This document shows positions 18,820 through 26,629 of a DNA stretch of 64,000 nucleotides, piece by piece; within the stretch, counting starts at the first letter, position 1, and every line of letters starts with the position of its first letter. A program made the translations under genes and the position numbers. The stretch covers positions 62,001 through 126,000 of the forward strand of contig JAUKVZ010000007.1 in the NCBI GenBank assembly GCA_032355985.1, given 5' to 3'. The notes beneath the pieces were generated by a model. The model was not told the origin of the DNA. It searched no databases and saw only the letters and a list, made by a program, of their open reading frames with translations. This DNA is from Sarcodiotheca gaudichaudii. Taxonomy: Eukaryota; Rhodophyta; Florideophyceae; Gigartinales; Solieriaceae.

Positions 18820-20433
18820 ATGTCAGCCACAGCCACGCACGCCGAAACCACTGTCACACTTCCCGCCGACTCCAACCAGGCGTACGGCATCGCCGAGTTC
18901 GCCATCGACTTCATGAATGGCGTCATCGGCAAGCCATCCGAAGCCGTCCTCAAGCGCACCGAGATGTTCCATACGGACGCCGTGCTGTGCGGCTTGTCCG
19001 CCATTGCGCTGGGCACGAACGCTCCGACGGTGCTGCGGCAGGAGGCGATCGATTATCCGGCGCGCGAGGGTCAGCCCGGAGCGACGATGTTCGGATCGAA
19101 TGTGAAGCTGCATCCCGAGAAGGCAGTGGTTGCGAACAGCTCAGCCGTGCGCGAGTGGGACTCCAACGGCACGAACTTCGGCTACAACCCGGCGCTTGGT
19201 CATACGGCAGGCGAGTTCGGGCACAACGACTTTTATCCGGTGGCGATCGCCGCGGCTCAGCTGAGGGGCCTTGATGGCAACGCGGCGCTGCGCGGCATGA
19301 TTCTGATTGATGAGATTCGCGATCGGCTGGCTTCGGTCTTCAGTCTCAAGAGCTACAAGATTGATCACGTGGTGCATGGCGCGATCGGGTCTGCCGCGGC
19401 TTTCGGCGCGATGATGGGCGCGACGGCCGAGCAGATCGAGTCAGCCATCGGCATGGTCGTGGCGCATTACATCCCGTGGCGCGCGATTCGCGCCGGCAAG
19501 CAGCTTTCCGATTCCAAGGGCGCTTCGGCGGCCATCAGCACGGAGGTCGCGATCCTCAGCACGCTTCGCTCGATGCGCGGCTTCATCGGCCCCAAGGACA
19601 TCTTCCGCAACCCCGAAGCCATCTGGCGTTTCTTCGAGCCGACGACCGAGGGCAAGGATCGCTGGACGGAGATGGCGCCGAGCCCGTTTGATCTGGTGCT
19701 GACTCACTCCGGTGATGACTTCGCGATCATGGGCATGCACTTCAAGCTTGGTCTGTATGAACATCAGTCAGCCGGCGCGCTGCAGGCGATCATTGATCTG
19801 TGTGCGAAGAACCCGGAGCTGCTGCAGGATCCTGAAGGCGGAAACATCCAGCGCATCAACATTCTCGCGTACGAGCCGGCCTTCGGCATCATTGGCAATC
19901 CGATGAAGATGGATCCGAAGACGCGTCAGTCGGCGGATCACTCGATGGCGTACATCGTCTCCACGCTGCTGCGCAAGGCGCTGGAGCTGCACGCGGCCAA
20001 GGGCGGCCTGCCCACCGGCGGCGGCGACAATGATGAGATCTGGAAAGCGCTGATGCTCAGCCCGCATGACTATCACAAGGATGCGATCTTCAACGAGAAG
20101 ACGCGCGCCCTGATGCAGAAGATCACCTTCGAGCATGGCGGCGCCGAGTACGACAAGGCGTATCCCGATGGCATTCCCACTTCGCTGAAGATCATTGACA
20201 CAGGCGGCACGGAGCACGACTCCGGCTTCGTGATGTATCCGGCGGGCCATGCGCGCAACACGACGGCGGATCTGGAGGACATCCTGCAGCACAAGTTCCG
20301 CCTGCTGGGTTCACTGGCCAGCGATGATGTCGATGCGCTGCTGGAGCGCGTGCAGGGGCTGCCCTTTAAGGATCGCAACGACATCGCGAATATGCACGAC
20401 TACCAGATCGTCACGCGCAACGATTACGAGTAA
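18820..20433 (+). CDS. prpD: MmgE/PrpD family protein, probable 2-methylcitrate dehydratase
   Basis: 537 residues from ATG 18820. Family blocks seen: HTDAVLCGLSAIALGTNAPT near the start, a substrate-region NSSAVREWDSNGTNFGY, and KIDHVVHGAIGSAAAFGAMM. PrpD dehydrates 2-methylcitrate to 2-methyl-cis-aconitate in propionyl-CoA catabolism; other members act on related acids. The assignment is supported by the PrpB-like lyase at 23531-24478, 3 kb away. No prpC or acnD is found between them. Divergent from thiolase. The Shine-Dalgarno sequence is weak. Confidence 0.8.
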   Translation: MSATATHAETTVTLPADSNQAYGIAEFAIDFMNGVIGKPSEAVLKRTEMFHTDAVLCGLSAIALGTNAPTVLRQEAIDYPAREGQPGATMFGSNVKLHPEKAVVANSSAVREWDSNGTNFGYNPALGHTAGEFGHNDFYPVAIAAAQLRGLDGNAALRGMILIDEIRDRLASVFSLKSYKIDHVVHGAIGSAAAFGAMMGATAEQIESAIGMVVAHYIPWRAIRAGKQLSDSKGASAAISTEVAILSTLRSMRGFIGPKDIFRNPEAIWRFFEPTTEGKDRWTEMAPSPFDLVLTHSGDDFAIMGMHFKLGLYEHQSAGALQAIIDLCAKNPELLQDPEGGNIQRINILAYEPAFGIIGNPMKMDPKTRQSADHSMAYIVSTLLRKALELHAAKGGLPTGGGDNDEIWKALMLSPHDYHKDAIFNEKTRALMQKITFEHGGAEYDKAYPDGIPTSLKIIDTGGTEHDSGFVMYPAGHARNTTADLEDILQHKFRLLGSLASDDVDALLERVQGLPFKDRNDIANMHDYQIVTRNDYE

Positions 20434-20463
20434 GCCGCATCGGCGAGCTATCTCAAAAACAAA

Positions 20464-20499
20464 GAAGGGCACGGCTCTCCTCGCGAGGTCGTGCCCTTC
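20464..20499 (-). terminator. Rho-independent terminator, U-tract on the minus strand
   Basis: Ten-base perfect stem GAAGGGCACG/CGTGCCCTTC. On the minus strand the stem is followed by TTTGTTTTTGAG, so it should stop transcripts arriving from the 20733-21788 membrane genes or from a small RNA. On the plus strand, after prpD, there is a hairpin but no T-tract. Confidence 0.75.
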
Positions 20500-20534
20500 A
20501 ACACATCGAGGGATGTGTGAGATTGGCTCAAATG

Positions 20535-20660
20535 AACGTCCGGCGGCCATTGCCGACAGACGTTGCGAGGATGGAGTGAGGTTCGAAACTTCGGCGCTGC
20601 GCAGGTTATTCAACCTGCGTCCGGAAGCTTCGGATGTGTGGGCGCCTGCCGTCCTCGCAA
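20535..20660 (-). ncRNA. Structured RNA candidate or structured 3' untranslated region
   Basis: No reading frame is supported between 20500 and 20732, but the region is rich in secondary structure. Hairpin 1 (20535-20564): AACGTCCGGC against GCCG-aca-GACGTT. Domain 2 (20563-20660): a 12-pair closing stem, TTGCGAGGATGG with CCGTCCTCGCAA. Inside it lie a 6-base hairpin (20578-20592), GGCGC/GCGCC (20593-20597 with 20642-20646), and the perfect hairpin CGCAGGTT-ATTC-AACCTGCG (20600-20619). The minus strand is preferred because a terminator with U-tract follows at 20464-20499. I could not match a known RNA family. Confidence 0.35.
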
Positions 20661-20732
20661 AACAGCACGCTCCCTGCATGTGTATGTCCGCACCTCTGTA
20701 CCGCCCGGTTTCGGCGAGGTTGAGGCTTCACC

Positions 20733-21254
20733 TCACATTGACAAACCGCGGGGCCTTCCCAGAGCGCCTGCCCTGCCGGCCATGACGCGCTCGCCTCGCC
20801 AGCCCCAGCGCCGGATCGTCCGGTAGGTGGTCATCAGCAGCGCCAGCATCAGCACCGGGATGACCAGCGCCGGGAACTGTTCATCGACGACATGCCACAT
20901 CGCTTCGCCCAGCCACATCGCGCACCAGAGCAGGAGCGCGAAGAGGCCGAGCCGCCGCAGGCCGCCATGATCGAACAGGCTCAGCGTCAGCGCCATCAGC
21001 ACAAGCATGGCCTGGGCGACGCCCTGAGCGCCTCCCTGCCAGTCGACATACGCCAGGCACAGGCCTTCGCCCCGTGCGCTTTCGATGGAGCCGAAGACGG
21101 AACTGACGCCGTCGGCGCCGAAGAGACGAATCACGCCCATCGTTCCGACGATGCCTGCGCTTGTCAGCGCAAAGATCCACGCTCCATACGAACACACGCG
21201 GCAGACCAGTTTGCACGCCCGTCCGCCTTCGATGTTGTTCAGTTGTGTCCCCAT
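20733..21254 (-). CDS. Four-helix membrane protein of unknown function, copy B
   Basis: 173 residues. ATG 21254 is chosen over the preceding GTG by its distance to AGGG. Hydropathy by eye gives four membrane helices: WIFALTSAGIVGTMGVI, AQAMLVLMALTLSLF, LGLFALLLWCAMWLGEAMW and LVIPVLMLALLMTTY. The stretch GLRRLGLFALLLWCAMWLGE resembles ARLRRIGHVGLIAWAALWEV in the gene just upstream, so the two look like tandem paralogues. Nine bases separate them. Family not recognised. Confidence 0.7.
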   Translation of the reverse strand: MGTQLNNIEGGRACKLVCRVCSYGAWIFALTSAGIVGTMGVIRLFGADGVSSVFGSIESARGEGLCLAYVDWQGGAQGVAQAMLVLMALTLSLFDHGGLRRLGLFALLLWCAMWLGEAMWHVVDEQFPALVIPVLMLALLMTTYRTIRRWGWRGERVMAGRAGALGRPRGLSM

Positions 21255-21263
21255 CACGTCGCC

Positions 21264-21788
21264 CTACTGAGTTTCAGGAACGCCCCCGGAAAGTGAGGCG
21301 AGTGAAACACCCTTGCTCTTACCTGCGCTCCGCGCCCTCGGTTTCGGAGTCCACGTCATCACTGCACGTAGAACGACACAGACGAGGATTCCTGCATGCA
21401 GAAACGCCTGGGACCACACAAAAAGAAGCGGAACGTTCATTCCAACCCATATGTGATTCACCTCCCACAGCGCGGCCCATGCGATCAGCCCCACGTGCCC
21501 GATGCGGCGCAGACGCGCAACAGGCAGCGTGCTCAGCACACCGGATGCGCCGACGAAGAGGATCTGTCCCCAAAGAAGCAAAGTTCCGAGTGCGCCGCTG
21601 TAGGTCAGTCCGAATCCGTTGTACGTCGGTCCGTCCGTCCCCTTTGTCACTGCGATGACATTGGACACGGACTCGCCGCCTGATCCCTGCGAAGAGAACA
21701 GGAAAAACAATGCGGCGATCGACCCGAGGATGAACATCCACGTAACGACGCCGGCCGTGAATCGGATTCGCTCTTTGAAGTGGCGCAT
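21264..21788 (-). CDS. Four-helix membrane protein of unknown function, copy A
   Basis: 174 residues from ATG 21788, first gene of a two-gene operon. Membrane helices are near residues 10-32, 65-85, 96-112 and 118-142. The outer loop between helices 1 and 2 is Ser/Gly-rich. Topology, length and the Arg-Arg-hydrophobic-Trp motif of helix 3 match its downstream neighbour. Divergent from the DinB gene. No function assigned. Confidence 0.7.
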   Translation of the reverse strand: MRHFKERIRFTAGVVTWMFILGSIAALFFLFSSQGSGGESVSNVIAVTKGTDGPTYNGFGLTYSGALGTLLLWGQILFVGASGVLSTLPVARLRRIGHVGLIAWAALWEVNHIWVGMNVPLLFVWSQAFLHAGILVCVVLRAVMTWTPKPRARSAGKSKGVSLASLSGGVPETQ

Positions 21789-21922
21789 ACCTGATCACTT
21801 ATTGGGGCGCAGAACGGCGAAGTTTCAGGTCATATTCGTCTCGTCCGGGGCGTTCCTAGGATTTCTCGCATTCGGACCCGATGTCTTCCTTCATCGGCCG
21901 GACTTTCGAGGAGGCCCCAGCC

Positions 21923-22459
21923 ATGCCGCAGCCTTATCCGTGGTTTGAACGGACGTACACATTTGATGTCCCGGCGGAGAAGTATCCGGACATCCTGGAG
22001 CGCCTGCGCGGGACGCCGGCGCGCATCGAAGATCTGATTCAGCCCTGCTCCGTCGAGACGCTGCGCAGGCGCGATGGAGAATCATGGTCCATCCTTGAGA
22101 ACATCGGGCATCTGATCGATCTTGAAGATCTCTTCACCGGCCGCCTCGATGACTTTCAATCGGGCAAGGATCGATTGCGAGCCGCGGATGTCACGAATCA
22201 GAAGACGCATGACGCCGATCACAACGAGCGCGATCCGCTCACCGTGCTCGGCGAGTTTCGTCGTGTGCGGATGGACATGATGAAGCGGCTCGATGCGCTT
22301 CCGCCGGAAGCCTTCGCCATGTGCGCCCATCATCCGCGTCTCGATCAACCCATGCGCCTGATCGACTCGTGCCTCTTCCACGCTGATCACGATGACTATC
22401 ACCTGTCGCGCATCAGCCAGCTTATGCGCGTCTTTGCTGAGAACGAAGTCAGCGCATAG
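21923..22459 (+). CDS. DinB/YfiT-family metal-binding protein
   Basis: 178 residues. ATG 21923 is preferred over 21881 because GAGGAGG lies eight bases upstream. The four-helix DinB fold is indicated by WSILENIGHLIDLEDLF with the first metal His, and by the C-terminal LFHADHDDYHLSRI with the HxxxxxxH pair that completes the metal site. Members act as thiol-dependent transferases or have unknown roles; which applies cannot be told. Single gene followed by a strong terminator. Confidence 0.83.
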   Translation: MPQPYPWFERTYTFDVPAEKYPDILERLRGTPARIEDLIQPCSVETLRRRDGESWSILENIGHLIDLEDLFTGRLDDFQSGKDRLRAADVTNQKTHDADHNERDPLTVLGEFRRVRMDMMKRLDALPPEAFAMCAHHPRLDQPMRLIDSCLFHADHDDYHLSRISQLMRVFAENEVSA

Positions 22460-22461
22460 AA

Positions 22462-22490
22462 AAACGGGCCTCCCGCCAAGGGGCCCGTTT
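22462..22490. terminator. Bidirectional terminator between DinB and the PEP-CTERM gene
   Basis: Nine-base perfect stem AAACGGGCC/GGCCCGTTT with an 11-base loop. It is T-ended on the plus side and A-flanked on the left, so it can work on both strands. It lies between the convergent genes ending at 22459 and 22518. Confidence 0.8.
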
Positions 22491-22517
22491 CTCAAAGGCA
22501 GTGGAGAGTCTCACTCC

Positions 22518-23285
22518 TTACGCACTTCGGCGCCTCCGAGCGCCGAGAAGCATGAGTCCCGCAGCGCCGAGGCCGGCGCCGGTCGGGAGGGGTACGGTTG
22601 GGGGCGGCATGGGAATGCGCTCCGCGTCAAGATTGCTTGCGTCCAGCCAGCCTTCGCCGCTGCGCGACCAGTTGGTCAGGAAGCCATCCTGGTTGTACGA
22701 GGTGGACAGGCTCTTCACCGGGTGGAGCCAGATGCCGAGCTTGTCGTCAAAGGCGACGCCCGACCAGTCAGAGCCCGCGCTGAAATCCTGAATGCCGGAA
22801 GCGTCGACGCTGAAGCTCAGCGTGCGCATCCCGTCCATATCGACGGCGTCGATATCGAGGATCCAGTCGCCGCCGGAAGGCTCGATCTGACCCGGCGCCT
22901 GATTGCCGGCGAGGTTGCCGTCGCCATCCTTGTAGCTCGTATTGGAGTTCTTGCCGTTGTACTCGTACGCGCTGACGGTCGGATCGTCGAAGTCACTGGC
23001 GTCGAAGTAGAGCAGCGCGAGTTCATCGCGATGACCCTTGGGGTTCGGACCGTCATTGAGCGCGACGGTGAAGCCTTCGGTGCACTGATCGCTGAAGACG
23101 ACTTCGAAGTCGAGAATCTCCGTCATCGGATTCCAGTGGGCCGACAGCGACTTGAACGTGCCGCCGTTGTTGTTGGCGCCCGTGTCGCCGGCGTTCCAAG
23201 TCCAGAGGAACGTGTCGGCGGAGGCGCCGGCCGCGAAGCCGAGGCCGATGGTCGAAGCGATGATTGCTGTGCGAGTGATCTTCAT
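22518..23285 (-). CDS. Secreted PEP-CTERM-type protein of unknown function
   Basis: 255 residues from ATG 23285, where the signal peptide MKITRTAIIASTIGLGFAAG begins; the ATG at 23294 adds three residues. The mature part is acidic and rich in Asn, Gly and Asp, as for surface beta-sandwich proteins. The end reads VPLPTGAGLGAAGLMLLGA then RRRR, a PEP-CTERM-like anchor. No catalytic motif. Probably cell-surface or matrix bound. Family not recognised beyond the sorting signal. Confidence 0.75.
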   Translation of the reverse strand: MKITRTAIIASTIGLGFAAGASADTFLWTWNAGDTGANNNGGTFKSLSAHWNPMTEILDFEVVFSDQCTEGFTVALNDGPNPKGHRDELALLYFDASDFDDPTVSAYEYNGKNSNTSYKDGDGNLAGNQAPGQIEPSGGDWILDIDAVDMDGMRTLSFSVDASGIQDFSAGSDWSGVAFDDKLGIWLHPVKSLSTSYNQDGFLTNWSRSGEGWLDASNLDAERIPMPPPTVPLPTGAGLGAAGLMLLGARRRRSA

Positions 23286-23530
23286 GTGTCCCATGACTCC
23301 CTGTGTCTTTGGTTGCCTTTGCGTGGATGGGGCCGATGTGCCGCCGGTCTCATCCGTCGCTGGAAGTCTGCATCAGCGGTGGCTTGCCGCAAACGGAAGT
23401 CGTGTGCGATCTGCCGCCGCGATCGGGTGGCGCAACCTCGCGCGCACATGCGTTCTTCCGGGACTCGTGCGCCTGTGCGGCCTGCGCGGGCGCCCGGCGC
23501 AGCCGCGGCCTTCATCCATAGAATGGATCC

Positions 23531-24478
23531 ATGACCACACCCTCTTCGGACCTCACCCCAGGCGCCCGTCTTCGCTCGCTCATGGCCAGTGACTGCGTCG
23601 CCCTGCCCGGCGCGTATGACGGCATGATCGCCCGAGCCGTCGCTCAGACCGGCTTCCAGGGCTGCTACGTCTCCGGAGGCGCCGTCTCCATGATCTCCGG
23701 CGTGCCGGACCTGGGCATCGCCTCGCTCGAGACCTTCACCCGCGTTATCCGGACCGTCGCCGACAGTTCCGGACTGCCGCTGATCGCCGACGCCGACACG
23801 GGCTTCGGCGAGGGCGAAATGGTCACGCGGGTCATATGGGAATACAGCCGTGCCGGCGCCGCGGGTTGTCACCTTGAGGATCAGGTCTTTCCGAAGCGTT
23901 GCGGCCATCTGGCCGGCAAGACACTCGTGCCCGTCGATCACATGGTCGAAAAAATCGCCCGCGCGGCCAAAGCGCGTGATGCGATTGATGGAAACGGCGG
24001 CCGCGGAAGTTTCATTGTCTGCGCGCGCACCGATGCGCGAAGCGTCGACGGCCTCGATGCGGCCATCGATCGCGCTAAGGCGTACGTCAAAGACGCCGGC
24101 GCCGACATGATCTTTCCCGAAGGGCTTGGCTCCGAAGATGAGTTCAAGCAGTTCGCCGAGGCGCTTCAGGGCTTCGGCAATGGTCCCGCCCCCGATGGCG
24201 GCCCCTTCATGCTCGCCAACATGACGGAGTTCGGAAAGACGCCCATCATCCCCCTGCAGCGTTTCAAGGAGCTGGGCTATCACTGCGTGATCTACCCGTA
24301 TCCCACGATGCGCCTGGCGATGGGTCACGCCGTGAAGCTGCTCGGCGCACTGCGCGACGAAGGGCACATCGAGCCCTTCATCGAACAGATGCAGACGCGC
24401 AACGACATGTACGCCATGCTGGAATACACGCCCGGTGAGGAGTGGATGTTTCCCACACCCACCAGGCCGATGCGCTGA
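23531..24478 (+). CDS. prpB: Isocitrate lyase/PEP mutase superfamily, probable methylisocitrate lyase
   Basis: 315 residues from ATG 23531. Superfamily residues are visible: an Asp/metal motif DADTGFG (87-93), HLEDQ (114-118), and the lyase signature PKRCGH with catalytic Cys124. That Cys-containing loop marks lyases rather than phosphonopyruvate hydrolases or mutases. Methylisocitrate lyase cleaves 2-methylisocitrate to pyruvate and succinate, the last step of the pathway in which PrpD acts. Single gene. Oxaloacetate or dimethylmalate lyases are alternatives. Confidence 0.8.
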   Translation: MTTPSSDLTPGARLRSLMASDCVALPGAYDGMIARAVAQTGFQGCYVSGGAVSMISGVPDLGIASLETFTRVIRTVADSSGLPLIADADTGFGEGEMVTRVIWEYSRAGAAGCHLEDQVFPKRCGHLAGKTLVPVDHMVEKIARAAKARDAIDGNGGRGSFIVCARTDARSVDGLDAAIDRAKAYVKDAGADMIFPEGLGSEDEFKQFAEALQGFGNGPAPDGGPFMLANMTEFGKTPIIPLQRFKELGYHCVIYPYPTMRLAMGHAVKLLGALRDEGHIEPFIEQMQTRNDMYAMLEYTPGEEWMFPTPTRPMR

Positions 24479-24496
24479 TTCGCTTGTGATTTGAGA

Positions 24497-24982
24497 CTAT
24501 TGGCGCGGGAAGGGCGCATCGGTCGCGCGCACATACTCCGGCGTCATGCCCGGCATCGGGAAGTGCTCGATGAGGGATTCACCCAGCGACTCACCCTTGC
24601 TGAGGACGAAGTAGCACGGCTCCTTGAAGTGGCGCAGCGCAAAGCGCATCGCTCTGGGCAGATGCTCGATGACCGTCGCCACCATGATCTCCGCGCCATC
24701 GCGACGCATGGGCAAAATGCGGAACTGCCACGCCTGACGTCGATCGACCAGCCCCAGCACATCGGCATCGACCTGCTCATCGCGCGTGTCGACATGCTCG
24801 GTGATGTCCGAATACTGATGCGCCCAGGCCTTTTCGACCTGCTTGGGTGTGAGCCCGAAGAGCTCTTCGGCGATCTGCCCGAAGGGCTTCCCCCGCTGCT
24901 CCTGCTCGCGCAGCACATCCTCGACCTGCTGCTCGGTGAGCAGTCCATGCTCCACCATTACTTCACCAATGCGAACCGGCAT
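24497..24982 (-). CDS. Stand-alone MshEN/GspE N-terminal domain protein
   Basis: 161 residues; ATG 24982 sits after GGAGGAGGAGG, one of the strongest ribosome sites here. Residues 3-55 read RIGEVMVEHGLLTEQQVEDV and then FGQIAEELFGLTPKQVEKAWAHQ. This is the two-repeat pattern of MshEN domains, which in MshE-type ATPases bind cyclic di-GMP. A second GspE-N-like part, with FRILPMRRDGAEIMVAT, follows. The ATPase itself is missing, so this is a free regulatory domain. Divergent from moxR. Confidence 0.7.
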   Translation of the reverse strand: MPVRIGEVMVEHGLLTEQQVEDVLREQEQRGKPFGQIAEELFGLTPKQVEKAWAHQYSDITEHVDTRDEQVDADVLGLVDRRQAWQFRILPMRRDGAEIMVATVIEHLPRAMRFALRHFKEPCYFVLSKGESLGESLIEHFPMPGMTPEYVRATDAPFPRQ

Positions 24983-25304
24983 CGTCTCCTCCTCCTCCAC
25001 ACCCGTGGATATCCCACACAAGCGGGCTTTCTTCCTCGCCCCCCTCATCGTCCTGCCAGGGACGTCTTGAAAGTCCTGCGAGGCGAAAGATGAGCCATCA
25101 GCGTCAAACCAGTCGCCCGGCGCTGCGCATAACGACATTGACCGTCCGAGAAAAACGGTTTGTGTGAAAATGTGTGATTGGGGTTTGCAGGGGCGCCCGC
25201 GTTCGCGGGATTCAGTCGTGACAGCTAGATTCTCGGACGCATCGTCACCAGCGCTGCGAAGACGCAAGAATGATCGGACGCCTCGCGAACGCGAAAGGAT
25301 TTCG
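24983..25304. other. Divergent intergenic region upstream of moxR
   Basis: 322 bases without a supported gene. TTGACC followed by an A-rich then T-rich stretch (about 25137-25172) is the best plus-strand promoter area but has no clear -10. A perfect repeat CCCGCG-TT-CGCGGG lies at 25196-25209. No RNA gene recognised. Confidence 0.4.
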
Positions 25305-25779
25305 ATGACAACCGACACCTCCGCCGACCTCGCCGTCCTCGACGCCCTTCCCGCGCGTTACGCCGCGTTGCAGGAGCAGCTTCGCAAGACGATCGTCGGG
25401 CAGCATGATGTTGTCGAACAACTCCTGATCGCCTTCTTCTGCCAGGGCCATGCGCTGATCGTCGGTGTGCCGGGGCTGGCCAAGACGTTGATGGTTCGCT
25501 CCCTCGCCTCAGCGCTGCATCTGGATTTCAAGCGCATTCAGTTCACGCCGGACATGATGCCCTCGGACATCATCGGCGCCGAGATCCTTCAGACCGATGC
25601 CGCGACCGGCGAGCGCGCCCTGCGCTTCAGCAAGGGCCCCGTCTTCAGCAACATCATTCTCGCTGACGAAATCAATCGCACGCCGCCCAAGACGCAGGCC
25701 GCGCTGCTGGAAGCCATGGCCGAGCGCCAGGTCAGTGTCGCCGGCGTCACGCACATCCTGCCTCCGCCCTTCATCGTCG

Positions 25780-25810
<31 letters not shown>

Positions 25811-26321
25811 CACCTATCCCCTGCCCGAAGCGCAGCTCGATCGATTCATGGTCGGCCTGCGCATCAACTATCCCAAGCCTTCAGAAGAACGCCGCATCGT
25901 CGCCGAGGCCGAGCAGATCGCGGCCGCGGCTTCCACCATCGAGCCTCTCTTCGACGCCGCCGAGCTCAACAACATCCGCGCCTTGATCGGGCGCATCCCG
26001 GTGAGCGATCACATCATCGAGTACGCCGTCAATCTCGTGCGCGCCACGCGCCCTGATGACGAGTTGTGTCCCGAGTCCGTGCAGCGCTACATCAGCTGGG
26101 GCGCCGGCCCGCGCGCCGGGCAGGTGATGGCATTGGGCGCGCGCTGCCTTGCAGCATTGGAAGGTGAACCGACGCCGGAGCGCCATCATGTGCAGCGCAT
26201 GGCGCCCGCGGCATTGCGCCATCGCCTGGTGCTCAACTACAGCGCATCAGCCGACGGCGTCGACAGCGAGGAGATCGTCTCCCGCATCCTGCGCGAAGCG
26301 CCTGTTCCCACGGGCGACTGA
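25305..26321 (+). CDS. moxR: MoxR-family AAA+ ATPase
   Basis: 338 residues from ATG 25305 with GAAAGGA upstream. MoxR hallmarks: Walker A GVPGLAKT, Walker B ILADEINRTPPKTQAALLEAM, sensor segment [24 protein letters not shown], and a C-terminal lid domain. These ATPases act as chaperones that mature or insert metal centres and von Willebrand-type partner proteins. The usual neighbours (DUF58, transglutaminase, VWA proteins) are absent, so the partner is unknown. Confidence 0.92.
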
Positions 26322-26629
26322 CCCAATCCTGCCCAACCACCCGGTTTTTCTCGGAACCACCGCTGCGCCGAGGCGAACAGCTTTCTGGAGCCGCGGGCCT
26401 TTCACGGCTCTTCAGCGGACGGAGCCTCGGAGGCGATTCTGGCGGATAGCCTCTGATCGCGCACACGCGCCGGTCAACGCCGGAAGGCCTGAGGCGAAGT
26501 CACGTTTCATCTCTCCCTCCGGCGACTCGTTGCCACCCTCGGTTGCGAGTCGCTTCCCAGCCAATTCCCGTCAACGTGTGCACACGCTTGCGATACGCGC
26601 CGGATCCACTCTCCGGTTAGCATCAGTGC
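26322..26629. other. Intergenic region between moxR and mgtE with one strong hairpin
   Basis: 308 bases without a supported gene. Perfect 8-base arms GCGACTCG (26522-26529) and CGAGTCGC (26546-26553) enclose 16 bases that can pair further, about 80 bases before the mgtE start. No T-run follows, so it is not a typical terminator. The M-box magnesium riboswitch pattern was looked for and not seen. Confidence 0.4.

Noticed and set aside
20535-20660. tRNA or tRNA-Sec, suggested by a GGTTCGAA stretch and a size near 100 bases
   Set aside because: The closing stem has 12 continuous pairs, no anticodon arm fits and no acceptor end is seen.
26322-26629. Possible magnesium (M-box) riboswitch upstream of mgtE
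   Set aside because: Only one strong hairpin is present and the conserved M-box core could not be found by eye.
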